Part shown: piece by piece, positions 11,075-21,305 of the stretch
Numbering within the stretch: position 1 is the stretch's first letter
Layout of the letters: each line of letters begins with the position of its first letter
DNA from: Bettongia penicillata ogilbyi
Lineage: Eukaryota; Chordata; Mammalia; Diprotodontia; Potoroidae
Length of the DNA: 64,000 nt
Direction of reading: 5' to 3'
NCBI GenBank assembly: GCA_023548195.1
Contig: JAJHZJ010000808.1
Span: forward strand, 2,027,182 to 2,091,181
The notes under the pieces: generated by a model
Database searches by the model: none
What the model was told of the DNA's origin: nothing
What the model saw: the letters and a program-made list of their open reading frames with translations, nothing else
Translations under genes and position numbers: made by a program

Positions 11075-11337
11075 TTAACTCCATAATAGGTTTATTGTTG
11101 TTATTTTTAAATGAGTTAATAAATGTTTTAAAATTTTATCAGTTTTAATTTCTAACATGGTAAACATTCATAGGTTAATCTGAAAATTCACAGGTTAAGA
11201 GATTCTGATTTTTAACCTGTGAACATCTAAATCTAAATTCTAATTCACAGGTTAACCTCCCAAAACAAAAGCTCTGTGGTTCTCAGAGTTTTAAAGAGTG
11301 TTAAGGAGTTCAGAGACAAAAAGTCTGACCGCTGCTC

Positions 11338-11545
11338 TAGGCCAGAAATACCAAACTTTTGGCAAGGGAACTTCAATTACCTGCAGAATTTTTATAACCA
11401 GAACCAGATTAAAGTGTATTGGGGAAACATTTTACAAATTAAATAAAAATATAATACAACATAGCTGATATTAGTTTGTGTTTTAAGTCATCATGTGACC
11501 CACAGAGATCAGTTTCTGTTTGAGTTTTGACACCCCTGTTCTGGG
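11338..11545 (-). mobile_element. hAT-type element
   Basis: The right end 'gagttttgacacccctgttc' reads in reverse as AGGGGTGTCAAAACTC, a hAT-type terminus. 'catcatgtgacccacagaga' and 'aaccagaaccagattaaagtg' are inner landmarks of the same family. Confidence 0.55.
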
Positions 11546-11570
11546 CACCCACTACGTGTTAGGCACTGTG

Positions 11571-11652
11571 TTCTCTAAGACTGTAAGTTGTAGAGTCTCT
11601 ATACTGGGAGAGGAAGTTTCCTACACCAGTGAAATCCCAGGTCCCGTCCTTA
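11571..11652 (+). mobile_element. SINE-B tail fragment
   Basis: 'ctctaagactgtaagttgta' followed by 'gggagaggaagtttcctaca' and 'ccagtgaaatcccaggtcc', the diagnostic SINE-B 3' part. Confidence 0.65.
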
Positions 11653-12485
11653 TCCTTCTCCCTAATGCCTAGCATTCTGTTGCTAAGGCTGCACCCTAAT
11701 TCCTCAGCACAGCATTCTTGAAGGCTTAGCGGCCGGAGTGCTAGGGAGACTTTGAGTATGGTCCCAAGGACAGGCTTCATGCCCAATCTAGCTAAGTTTG
11801 CAGAGGTGCATCACCTCTTTGGTTGCAAGGTGGTAAATTTTTTAGCCACAGAAACTCCTCCAGGCCATCTACTGAAACCACAAAGAGGTTGTGATTTGTG
11901 TCACACATGAAGGACAAAACTGCTTATCCTTCAAGTATAGAAGTCATGCTCAGGAGAGAAAGACCAAGTTTTCCTATAGCTGGGTTAGCCCCTGGCTCTG
12001 TTTTCAGACAATCTACAGAAAAATATAGATTAAAGTCTGGGTGCCTGATCCTTGGGTAGACATCCTCAACATAGAGCCTCCAGACAAACTCAGACCATAA
12101 TCCCTCCATCTATTCCTATCATATTCAACTGTGGTCTAGATGTTTCCGGAAAGTGGAGGGTGGAGGGAAGATGGATCTGCTAGATGCCTTTTTCCAGGTC
12201 TTTCCAGCTCTTCCTCTTCCTGTGCTAGATGTAGATAACCAAAGAATTTGGGTTTTTGTCCTCTTTTCCCTTTTTGCTAGGCAGAGGAGCAGGATCTTTT
12301 TTTTTTCCTTTTGGTATTTCCCCCTTCTTCTCTTCCTTGGAGTCAGTGGAGAGAAGACCAAGCCAAAATTATAGGCAGTGTTTTGTCTTCTTTCCTAGAA
12401 GACAGAGGGTCAAGGAAGGCAATAACTCCTTACCTTCTTTGTGGGCAACATTTAGGTACAAGCAAAGCTCTCCTTATTTAAGCAG
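11653..12485. other. Unclassified non-coding DNA
   Basis: Overlapping short open frames on both strands (11559-12374) have no recognisable protein. No repeat recognised. Confidence 0.4.
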
Positions 12486-12575
12486 CTTAAACTCTCTATC
12501 TATTTCTGTCTCTGTTTCTCTCTGTCTCTGTGTTTCTTTCTGTGTCTGTCTCTTTTCCTTCCCCCTTTTCTACTC
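12486..12575. repeat. Degenerate (TCTG/TCTC)n tract
   Basis: Pyrimidine-rich low-complexity sequence. The ORF at 12256-12600 (SLSISVSVSLCL...) is its translation. Confidence 0.85.
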
Positions 12576-13092
12576 TAACTCTCTGTCCCCTAGGAGTTGA
12601 AAAGTCCATACAACATCACATCAAGATAGGCCCAACTTGACCCAGGAGAGGTAGTCCATCGCCATCTTTTTCTGAGAAATATTTGTATGTCTCTTATCTT
12701 TATGCTTAATGTTAAGTATTATGATATGAACATAATATAAGTCATTTTGATAGGTCTGATGTTCACTATTGAACTAGAAATGTCCTTGATACTATTTGGT
12801 TGATGATTCTTATTAAATACCTCTCCCCTTTCAAGCAAAGTTATGGTTTATGGTTCCACTATCCAAATGCTTTCATGTCCTCTGGCAAAACGATCCCTGG
12901 AATACAGGGAATATTAGTGCTAAATACATATGGAGTGCCTCTAATCTCAAGAACATTAAATTGTTAATTTTTTCTTTGTTTTAACAATTAAGGATTTGAA
13001 AAAAAAATATGGACATCTTTCATTTTTTACAAGACTTCCGTTTCTGAATATATACTTCCTTTTACCCCCACCAGAGAGATATCTCTTGTTTA
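12576..13092. other. Unclassified non-coding DNA
   Basis: No repeat family or coding signal recognised. Confidence 0.4.
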
Positions 13093-13159
13093 AATATATA
13101 TATGCATATCTATATATATGTGTGTGCGTATGTATACATATATATATATATATATATTT
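13093..13159. repeat. (TA)n / (TATG)n microsatellite
   Basis: Alternating TA with TG and CATA interruptions. Confidence 0.95.
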
Positions 13160-13645
13160 AAAAGTTCAAGCAAATCAACCACATCCAATAGTATATGCAA
13201 TATTTTATATACAACAAAGAAGGGAAAGAAATACATTTTTAGCAATCTTTCTCTAGGGGGCCAAACTTGGTCATCATCATCATATAATGTTCCATTTGGG
13301 CTATTCTCCAATCTTTAGATTTTGCCTCTGTGACTTCAGTTGCCTTCTCCCTCCCCTCCGGGACTCGCTGCTCCCTCTGATAAATTCTTCCTGGAGTTTC
13401 CATTTTGAGAAAGTGCGCAGACCAGTCATTTTTGTTTGCATTTCAGATCCTCAGTGATTTGTTTAGTCATTTTGCATATTTTTTTCTGGTTCTGCATCTC
13501 TTCATCAGTTTGTATAGTCTTCCTATACTTCTCTGAATTCTCTGTCCTCATCATTTCTTACATAACATTAATATTCCATTAAATTAATGTACCACAATTT
13601 ATGTAGTCACTCCTCAATAGATGGGAACAAAAAGGTTTTAAAAAT
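13160..13645 (-). mobile_element. L1 LINE 3' region, degraded
   Basis: On the minus strand, 'gtacattaatttaatggaat' and 'aagaaatgatgaggacagag' match the end of L1 ORF2 (MEY..., RNDE). Downstream 'aagttcaagcaaatcaa' at 13160 also belongs to a marsupial L1-associated end. Confidence 0.6.
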
Positions 13646-13689
13646 AATCCTAAACTTTCCTTAAACTGAAAAAACCATTGATTCCCTGC

Positions 13690-14390
13690 CCTGCCCCCCA
13701 TGTTAAACTGATCCCTTCTCCAAAACTCCTTATTTCTATCGGGATGTGCTATCTTCCCAGTGATCCACGTTTGTAACCTTGGTGTCATCCTAGATTCATC
13801 TCTTCCCCTGGCTGTCCCCCCAGTCCGGTATCTAATTAGTTGTCCAATACTTTTCATTACATTTCTACAATATATCTAGGCAAGATTTAAGTTAGGTATT
13901 TCAATAGATAGTTCTGAACCTAGAGTTAAGAAGACCTGAGTTCAATCCTGACCTAAGACATTCACTAGCAGTGTGACCTGGGGCAAGTCCCTTAACCACT
14001 ATTTGCCTCAGTTTTCTCATCTGTAAATGGGGATAATAATAGCACCTACCTCCCGGGGTTGTTGTGAGAATCAAATGAGATAACACATGTAAAATACCTC
14101 CCTAGGCATTACTCACCCTCCTGCATTCTACATTCCAGCTCAAACATACCATTCTATTTGTTACTTCCTATTCAATCAGACTATTTTCTGTGCCAGTAAT
14201 GCAGACCCTCCTCAACTCCACCTTTCAGAATACTGATCTTCCTTTAAGTTCAGATACCATTTCTTCTATGAAGCCTTCCCTGGTTTTCCCAGTCGTTAGT
14301 GTTCTCTCTCTCCCTTCTTAGAGGGCTTTGGATTTTATGTTATTTTTATATCAACCTTTTCCTCACCAAGCATTCATAAAATACTGTTTG
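13690..14390 (+). pseudogene. L3/L2-like LINE ORF2 end and 3' UTR, split by a MIR
   Basis: The first part (13690-13895) translates near VCNLGVILDSS, a conserved block of the CR1-clade reverse transcriptase C-terminal region. The second part (14105-14390) holds the ORF end and the 'catttcttctatgaagcctt' 3' region. A MIR at 13897-14104 separates them. The minus open frame at 13579-13857 is its antisense. Confidence 0.65.
13897..14104 (+). mobile_element. MIR/THER CORE-SINE
   Basis: 'agacctgagttcaatcctga', 'gtgtgacctggggcaagtcc', 'aaatggggataataatagca', 'gggttgttgtgagaatcaaa'. Inserted in the L3/L2-like LINE. Confidence 0.85.
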
Positions 14391-14394
14391 TAAT

Positions 14395-14830
14395 AAAACA
14401 TATTTTATTTTTTCCACTTACATTAAAGACAGTTTTCAACATTCATTTTTCATAAGATTTTCAGCTCCAAATTTTTTCTCCCTCCCCTCCCAAAGATGAC
14501 AAGCATTCTGATATAGGCTGTACATGTGCAATCATGTTAAACATATTTCCACATTAGTCATATTGTGAAAGAAGAAACAGAACAAAAGGGGAAAACCACA
14601 AAAAACAAAAAGCAAAATAAGTGCAAAATAGTATGCTTTGATCTGCATTCATACTTCATAGTTCTTTATCTGCATGTGACTAGCATTTCATGAGTCTTTT
14701 GGAATTGTCTTGGATCCTTCCAGTGCTGAGAAGGGCTAACTCAATCATCACAGTTGATCGTTGCACGGTATTGCTGTTACTGTATACAATGTTCTCCTGG
14801 CTCTGCTCACTTCACTCAGAATCCATTCAT
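14395..14830 (-). mobile_element. L1 LINE 3' UTR end
   Basis: Reverse-strand landmarks: T-rich end at 14395 (A-tail), 'gacagttttcaacattcatt', 'ttttctccctcccctcccaa', 'tcacttcactcagaat' (ORF2 end/3' UTR start, reverse of 'tgagtgaagtgagcagagcc'). Confidence 0.85.
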
Positions 14831-14856
14831 GAATAAAATATCTGTAAAACTGAGAG

Positions 14857-15260
14857 GCAGGTCACTGTAGTGTATATAGAGTCAGTCTTGCAGTCAGGAA
14901 GACCTGAGTTCAAATTCTGACCCTGACACATGCTGATCACGTGAGCATGAAAAAAATCTCTTAACCTCTCAGTGCCCTAGAAACTCAATAGTATAATAGG
15001 ATCATCGATTTGGAGCTGTAAGGGAACGCAAAGGTCATCTGGTACATCCATTTTACTGATGAAGAAACTGAGAGTTATGGAGGATAAATTAATATCAAAA
15101 GGAGGATTTGAGCCAGCCCGGTCCTCTAACTCCTGAGATAGCACCTTCCTCTCCTATGAATTACAGAGAAGCAGCTAATCTGTATTTGTAGGGAAAGTTT
15201 CCACACTGGAGATTCCCAAACATTATTGAAATCAGTGACATGAACACCTCTCTTACTGAA
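14857..15260 (+). mobile_element. SINE-B split by a MIR
   Basis: The head (14857-14989) shows 'tcaggaagacctgagttcaa' and 'tctcagtgccctagaaactc'. The tail (15161-15260) shows 'ttacagagaagcagctaatc' and 'ggaaagtttccacactggag'. The MIR at 14990-15160 sits between them. Confidence 0.7.
14990..15160 (-). mobile_element. MIR-type CORE-SINE
   Basis: 'aggatcatcgatttggagct', 'gtcatctggtacatccattt', 'gatgaagaaactgagagtta', 'gaggatttgagccagcccgg'. Inserted in SINE-B. Confidence 0.65.
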
Positions 15261-15304
15261 AGAAAGAAGAAAGGTAAAGTCAAACCACTTACTTCAATAG
15301 AAGC

Positions 15305-15535
15305 ATACAAGTGGTGCAGTGAATAGAAAGCTGGACTTGAAGTCATAAAGACCTGAGTTCAAATTCTGCCTCTGATACTTATTATCTGTATGACCCAGGG
15401 CAAGTCACTTAACCTCATTTGTAAACAGAGATACCTCAAAGGATTGTTCTAAGGATCAAATGAAATGATATGTAGGTTAACCACTTTGCAAACCTTAAAA
15501 CAGTCTATCACAGCTAGCTGTTATTATTATAAGAG
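15305..15535 (+). mobile_element. MIR/THER CORE-SINE
   Basis: 'agacctgagttcaaattctg', 'atgacccagggcaagtcact', 'ggattgttctaaggatcaaa', 'ctttgcaaaccttaaaac'. Full length, diverged. Confidence 0.8.
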
Positions 15536-15580
15536 TTGCATCCAACTGAAACAACCGAACACAATAACAACATTATCATT

Positions 15581-15816
15581 GGGGCAGCTAGGTGGTGCGG
15601 TGGATAGATCATGAGGCCTGGAGTCAGAAGATCAGGGCTTAAATCTGTCCTCAGACACTTGCTAGCTGTGTGTTTCTGGGCACATTATTTAACCTTTATT
15701 TGCTTTAGCCTCTCATCCGTAAAGTGGAGATGCACTGGAAAAGGAAATATCAAACCGCTCTAGTATCTTTGCCAAGAAGATCTCATGGACATAACTAAAT
15801 GACTGGACAACAATAA
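15581..15816 (+). mobile_element. SINE-A, full length
   Basis: It starts 'ggggcagctaggtggtgcgg', continues through 'cctggagtcagaagatcagg' and 'tatctttgccaagaagatct', and ends 'aaatgactggacaacaataa' (RTE-like tail). Confidence 0.9.
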
Positions 15817-15981
15817 ATTGTTACTATGATGCTTCGGAGGAGTCATGATTACCTCCTAATGGGTGTCTCCTCTGAGGATACAGATTACTAGTTGACAACT
15901 TTTGATCAATAGTTCCATGAGGTAAAAAAAAAAAAATTATCCCCTGGTGGCCAGGCTTCGAGTGATGTGCCTCTTCTACCT

Positions 15982-16217
15982 TAGCTAGTCACATTTGACT
16001 CTTTATGACCCCATTTGGCATTTTCTTGGCAGAGATACTGGAGTGGTTTGCTACTTCCTTCTCCAGTTTATTTTACAGATGAGGAAACTGAGGCAAACAG
16101 GGTTAAGTGACTTGCCCAAGGTCACACAGCTATTCATTAGGCTGGATTTGAACTGGCGAAGATGATTCTGCTTGCTTCCAAGCCCAGTATTCTATCCACT
16201 GTGCCACCAAGCTGCCC
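15982..16217 (-). mobile_element. SINE-A, full length
   Basis: 'ctttatgaccccatttggca', 'gatactggagtggtttgcta', 'gaggaaactgaggcaaacag', ending 'tgtgccaccaagctgcc'. Confidence 0.9.
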
Positions 16218-16800
16218 TGTTCTGTGCCATCTTAGCCAGCTGGTCCTCAAACAATAGTCTCTCCCTTGTGTCATTAAACAAAACAATCACAAAAACTATG
16301 TAACTTCGAATGATTTGCTTAGTGAACACTAAACAAGATTATTGGGCATGCTAGAGCAGAGTACACATATTAGCTTTTCAGAACCTAGGGTTATGTCCAT
16401 TCCACAATGAGGCATCAAAGTAGGACTTCTGGAGGAACTAAATAATCACACTGCAAATCAGATAAACCAAATACAGATGTGGAGATGGAACAGTGGTCCA
16501 GCTTTCAGAAACTTGGCTGGCGCAAGGACTAATAGGGACTTCAGAAGACAGATCGTCAAGCACTCCTTCTGTCTCTTGGCCAAGAAGTGGGTGAGCTACA
16601 GGTACAGAAGGGGACAGACACGGCCAATGAGTTTGTTTTGCTTAACTTTATATTTTTAGTAGAAGGGAGGGTTCTACTGAAGCAGGGATCATTGGGAAGT
16701 GGCCAGGAGGCAAAAAAAAAAAAAAAAGGATCAGTAAAATACTTTCAAAGGAAAGAACACATGTACAAGTCCCAGGATTACGTTCTATATCTCAGCGAAT
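16218..16800. other. Unclassified non-coding DNA
   Basis: Contains a run of 17 A at about 16712-16728. No repeat family recognised. Confidence 0.4.
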
Positions 16801-16865
<65 letters not shown>

Positions 16866-16974
16866 CTCGCTCTCTCTCTGACTCTCTGTGACTCTCTATC
16901 TCTCTGCCTCTCTCTGTCTGTCTGTCTGTCTCTCTGTGACTTTGTCTCTCTGTTTCTCTCTCACACACACACAG
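16801..16974. repeat. (CT)n microsatellite with degenerate right half
   Basis: Near-pure CT to about 16862, then CTCTG/TCTG variants and a short CACACA. The open frame 16587-16988 (SLSLSLSL...) is its translation. Confidence 0.95.
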
Positions 16975-17099
16975 AGCAACAAAATTGAATCAACTTGTAT
17001 CTCATGTTTTGTTTATGAGTTTTCTTTTCAAAGCTAACCTTCTGAAAACAGAAAGGATTAATTTTTAAAATTTTTATTTCATCTGATAGTGGTCAGTCT

Positions 17100-17690
17100 T
17101 CTCTCACGGTCTGGATAACAAAGTTCCAAATCTTCTCCATATATCACCCTTCCCCATTGCCTGTAATATACTTCCCTTCTGGATTCCTCTAATGGGAATC
17201 CTAATCATCCTTCAGGACTCAAGTCAAATGCTACCTTTTCCATGAAGGCTTCCCTGATCCCATCTCACTCTACCTCTTCCAAACTGGAAACAAATTTTCC
17301 TTGCTCCTATCTCCTATAGCTCTTCATTAATATCTCTGCTGGGTACCTATATTTCATTTTATGTCATACTTGCTTGCTTATGTACCTTAATAACCTTATA
17401 AGGTTATAATCTCTTTGAGCCTCAGACACTTACCATTTGTGTCACCTTGGGCAAGTCACTTAATCCCTATTTGTCTCAGTTTCCCCAACCGTAAAATGGG
17501 GACAATAATTGCACCTACTTCTCAGGCTTATTGTGGGGATCAAATGAAATTTCTGTAAAGTGCCCAGCACGTAGTAGGTGTTACATAAATGCTAGCTGTT
17601 GTTGTTATTATTTGTGTATCCTACTATGTGCTATACCCTTTCTACCCAGTTGGCACTCAGCAAATACTTATTCAATAGAAGCAAAGTTGA
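17100..17690 (+). mobile_element. L3/CR1 LINE 3' end, split by a MIR
   Basis: 'caaatcttctccatatatca', 'gaggcttccctgatcccatc'-type text at 17247, 'ggttataatctctttgag', then after the MIR 'ttggcactcagcaaatactt'. A standard L3 3' order. Confidence 0.72.
17420..17612 (+). mobile_element. MIR/THER CORE-SINE
   Basis: 'cctcagacacttaccatttg', 'ccttgggcaagtcacttaat', 'taaaatggggacaataattg', 'cagcacgtagtaggtgttac'. Head missing. Inserted in the L3. Confidence 0.8.
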
Positions 17691-18022
17691 GGAGAAGCAG
17701 ACCGGAAGATGGAGAGCTTGATGCTTGCCTATAGTGTATTCTCTGGAGATAAATTAATTGCCTGGGGAGAGGGCTGTGGGGAGGGAGGGGAGGAGCAAAT
17801 TCTATAGATCTGTTCCATACTTTGCTGACGTTCTAGACTCTTTGAGAGAGATATATGAGAATAAGCTGACATTTCCCTTGCATATCCCCCTTCCCCCCCC
17901 TTCCCCAATTCAGGCTTTTCTAGTTTAAGGAAAATCTTGGCCTGTACTGAAAGCTTCCTGGACTTAGAAACAAATTCCTTTTCTAGGCGCAGCCCTACAT
18001 AACCATAAACACAGAGCTGTGG

Positions 18023-18023
<1 letters not shown>
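17691..18023. other. Unclassified non-coding DNA
   Basis: No repeat family or coding signal recognised. Confidence 0.4.
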
Positions 18024-18095
<72 letters not shown>

Positions 18096-18143
18096 CTCCT
18101 CCTCCTCCTCCTCCTCCTCCTGCTCCTCCTCCTCCTCCTCCTG
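18024..18143. repeat. (TC)n then (TCC)n compound microsatellite
   Basis: Pure TC to about 18092, then TCC with one TGC interruption. The Met-start ORF 18019-18483 begins with its translation (poly Ser-Leu then poly Ser). Confidence 0.97.
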
Positions 18144-18483
18144 TGTTTTAGCCCTTGCTCTGGTGAGTATTCATCTGCCTGTTGTAATGAGGAGAATAGA
18201 GACTTTGTTTTCCCTCTTCATGTTAGAACAACTTTTAGCCTTTCCATCCCCTTCCCTGCCCCCACTTGCGATAGTCGGAAACATTCCTCAGCAGCTCATT
18301 TTCAGGTTTCACTTTAGAGTTTTGAAGTCAAATGGCAAAAAAGATGTCATGTGTTACCTCAGACCCATGGAAGGCATTTTTCACGGTACCACGGAAAATC
18401 TCAATATCTGTAAACACAACATCAGCGGTAGCATCTTCAGCAACGCCACAACAAATCTGTCAGTGATTTATGGAGTGTGCTAG
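18144..18483. other. Unclassified open, CpG-holding stretch
   Basis: The stretch 18290-18480 is open in two plus frames and is open in one minus frame for 43 codons. It keeps about five CpG dinucleotides, unusual for this window. A plus frame runs to the stop at 18481. I do not recognise any of the translations, and no flanking splice or promoter evidence is clear. It may be an old exon copy, an unrecognised repeat, or chance. Confidence 0.3.
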
Positions 18484-18509
18484 ACCTGATTTCTCCTTGA
18501 GAAACTAGC

Positions 18510-18785
18510 AAAAACAATAATATTAGTTAGTCTTCATGGACTTTAAGGTTTGCAAAGTGCTTTATACGTAGCTCATCTGATCCTCATGACAACCCTTGGA
18601 GGTGGGTGCTGTGATTATCCCCAGGTTACAGCTGAGGAAACAAACGAAGAGAAGGTAAATGACTTGCCCAGCATCACGGAGTGAGGAAGTATTTGAGGCT
18701 GGATAGGAACCCAAATCTTCCTGACTCAGAGGAGAAAAGAGGGAGAGGAGAGCATTCTATCCACTACATTACATAGCTGCCTCTC
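18510..18785 (-). mobile_element. MIR/THER CORE-SINE
   Basis: 'ggtttgcaaagtgctttata', 'cctcatgacaacccttggag', 'gacttgcccagcatcacgga', 'tacatagctgcctct'. Confidence 0.82.
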
Positions 18786-19065
18786 ATAATGGAAAACATG
18801 ATGGTATTCCCACACCCAAATCATCTGGACTGCTTTTGCACTCTCTCACCAGTCCCCAAGACAATTTGCCAGCCTTTGAGAATGTTTCATTAGCTTAGGA
18901 AATAAAAGGACAGAAATGTCATGCACTCTTTGTCTAGCTGGACTGCTGCTCAACATGGATGATATTTATTTCCAACCTAATCTCATAGACAAACCCAGAC
19001 AATCAAGAAGGTTGGCCTGGTAGCGTTTCTTTTTCTTAGATAAGTCTTAGTTATCTTGATGCATC

Positions 19066-19120
19066 CAGTAGGTATTTACTGAGGACTCATTCTGTGCCTT
19101 GGAACTATGCTAGGTACTGT
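19066..19120 (-). mobile_element. L3/CR1 LINE extreme 3' end fragment
   Basis: 'cagtaggtatttactgagga' and 'tatgctaggtactgt' match the reverse complement of the L3 terminus. The minisatellite begins directly after it. Confidence 0.5.
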
Positions 19121-19192
19121 AGACGATGTGGAACCACTAGACGATGTGGAACCACTAGACGATGTGGAACCAATAGACGATGTGGAACCAAT
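19121..19192. repeat. 18-bp minisatellite, four copies
   Basis: Unit agacgatgtggaaccact at 19121, 19139, 19157 and 19175. The last two copies share one change (caat for cact). Because 18 is a multiple of three, it reads as a hexapeptide repeat (RRCGTT) in the open frame at 19094-19387. That frame continues into a SINE and is not a gene. Confidence 0.95.
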
Positions 19193-19207
19193 CTACTTGA
19201 GAAGCAT

Positions 19208-19463
19208 TTGTTGTTATTGAGTTATTTCAGCCATGTTCAACTCTCTGTGACCCTATTTGGGATTTTCTTGCAGAGATACTGGAGTATCTCTTTTCCTTCC
19301 TCCACCATTTTCCTTTTCCAGCTCATTTTCCAAATGAGGAAACCGAGGCAAACAGGGTTAAGGGTCACACAGCTAGTAAATGTCTGAGGCCAGATTTGGA
19401 TTCAGGAGATAAGTCTTCCTGATTCTAGGACTGGCCCTCTATCCACCGCACCACAGAGCTGCC
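19208..19463 (-). mobile_element. SINE-A
   Basis: 'ttgttgttattgagttattt', 'gaccctatttgggattttct', 'gaggaaaccgaggcaaacag', ending 'caccacagagctgcc'. The middle is locally disturbed (19285-19310). Confidence 0.87.
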
Positions 19464-19504
19464 TTTTCTTTCCTCTACCTTGAGCAAGTACAGTGCATTC
19501 AGAC

Positions 19505-19553
19505 TATATGTGCTTTTGTGCGTGCATGCGTGCGTGTGTGCGTGTGTGTGTAT
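19505..19553. repeat. (TG)n/(TGCG)n microsatellite
   Basis: Alternating purine-pyrimidine tract with several CG steps, so it could adopt Z-DNA. Confidence 0.9.
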
Positions 19554-21194
19554 AAATTCTGACAACCTCTCTGATACAGAGAAATGTGCCTAGGGTAAAG
19601 TTGTGCTGGCCAGAACAAAATCTTCTCTCTTGCCAAGGATTATGAATGAAAGGCAGATTGTGCCTTAAAGAGCCAGTTTTGCTTTCCTCTCTGCCTAGAA
19701 GAGAATGAGATAACGTGGGCATCAGGACGCAGGGTTGGGAGGAGACACTGAGAAACAATTCTTGAATGTAGGATGTGGAATGGAGGCTGAGAAGACAGGT
19801 TAGGGAAGGGGGCAGCAGCTACCCAACTGGTATTTAAGAGAACCTGGATTCCACCATTGCCAGACCCTTTCCCCTACCTTCTCCCCATGGAACGTCCTGA
19901 GGCTGGGACAGAAGGCACGTCCAATCAGTGCCAAGCCTGGCTCCGCTCCTTAACTCATCTAGACAGTGAAGTGTTTCTCTCTCTCCCCTCTCCCCAGTCT
20001 GAGGGCAAAGAAGTTGATTCTGAAGCTTATTTTTATTCTTTAAAGTTACATTTGTAATTTGTTTGCTTTTCAACTTGCTCACTGCATAAAGGAATGAATC
20101 ATAACTTCTCTGGTTGGACTGCTTCAATACTTGAGAAAAGGACAGACCTGTCTAAATTGTCAGTGAATGCAGACAGTGCCAACTCCCCTTGTCCCTCTTC
20201 CCCACACCGACTGGGGACTCAGAAACTAAATGAGATAATATTTTATTTATGTTGATTTTAAATATCTTTTATAAACTTTCCAAGCAAAGTAACAAACCAC
20301 ATAAACGAAGACCTTGGTGCAAGCTAGTTAAAGCCCTATTAAGTAAACCTGGAAAGTGGGAGGACACTTTCTCTTAGGCAGTTAGCCAAGGGCAGTTTTA
20401 TTCCCTTTGTTCTCTGGGGTAGACTCACCAGTCCTATCTGAACCTGAATGAAGGTGAAAACCATGCCCCTGGGGACAATGGAAGGGATGCTTTGGAAAAG
20501 AGGGACTTTGCTGCACAAAGGAGACAGCAGGCAGTTTTGTTTTTTTTTTTTTAAGCTAACCTAAGCACCTTCTATCCCACACCTTATACCCCAAAAAGGC
20601 TTTGGGGTTTACCACAGTTTTATGTTATTACAGGCTTTAGAGACAGGGTGAACAGTAATGGAAAAGCATAAACTTAAAAGAGACAGAGATAAGCTCTGTA
20701 ATGGATAACCGGGAGGGACCTAGAAGGAATGAGAAGGAGAGAGAGACGGAGGGTCACTAAAGTTGTTTTTGAGCAAATACAGACAGCTCCAGTCTCTTTT
20801 ACATGCGGGTGGCTTCTGCACAGTTCAGCCTTCCTCACATTTGGGAGCCCCAGGGGTGGGAGTTCCAGTCACTGGTCTCCTAGGGTCCCTGCCAGTCTCC
20901 TTCTTCCCTGTGTTGTGCCATGGTGGAGATGCCATTTCTCTCAGTAAGTTACTCTGTTCTCCTCTTGAAATTTTTCATTTGCTCCCAGGTGTCAGGAAAA
21001 AGAAACTATTTTCTTTTAACATGGTTATAACCTCTCATTTTCCAGGGATCAGTTAGAGTGGATGCCAGGATCCTCTGGTCTCACCATGAGCATCATCTTC
21101 AGGGGCATTAAAACGAGAGTAGTAGAACTTGGAGCATACCTCACAGGCTCTCCTAGGTGCTCCTTTCACCAATGTAGACTGCAGCCCACCTATA
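19554..21194. other. Repeat-poor unclassified DNA
   Basis: About 1.6 kb in which I recognise no repeat except an A/T run near 20540. Several open frames of 66-97 codons lie on both strands (19834-20127, 20763-21056). None shows a domain or signal peptide that I can recognise. Confidence 0.4.
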
Positions 21195-21305
21195 ATTTAT
21201 CATCTTAGAGGCCTAGAACCTGAGGCTTGGATAACCTAAAAGATCCACCCAGAGTCCAATAGCTAGGAAATATCAAAGACAAGAATTGAATTCAGATCTA
21301 TTTGT
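21195..21305 (-). mobile_element. MIR fragment
   Basis: 'ttagaggcctagaacctgag', 'agagtccaatagctaggaaa' and 'gaattgaattcagatct' in reverse MIR order. Confidence 0.5.

Larger units (their letters stand above)
10231..11335 (+). mobile_element. Ancient hAT-like element split by two SINEs
   Basis: The left part (10231-10570) contains 'ttaaataataatactaagatg', 'gcaacagattgaatgcagaa' and 'tatgccagacattagagaga'. The right part (11075-11335) contains 'tgttatttttaaatgagtta', 'ttttaatttctaacatgg' and 'gaccgctgctct'. Together they match an old mammalian hAT-Charlie-type element that I recognise but do not name. Two minus-strand SINEs (10572-11074) sit in the gap. A small palindromic repeat cluster is at 11166-11255. 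Confidence 0.65.

Noticed and set aside
13579..13857. 92-codon minus ORF
   Set aside because: Antisense of an L3/L2-like LINE fragment.
16587..16988. 133-codon ORF rich in SLSLSL
   Set aside because: Translation of the CT microsatellite.
18019..18483. 154-codon plus ORF beginning in the TC/TCC tract
   Set aside because: The first third is a microsatellite translation (Ser-Leu then Ser), so the ORF as a whole is not a gene. Only the part after 18290 is kept as a separate observation.
19094..19387. ORF with RRCGTT hexapeptide repeat
   Set aside because: Translation of an 18-bp minisatellite that runs on into a SINE.
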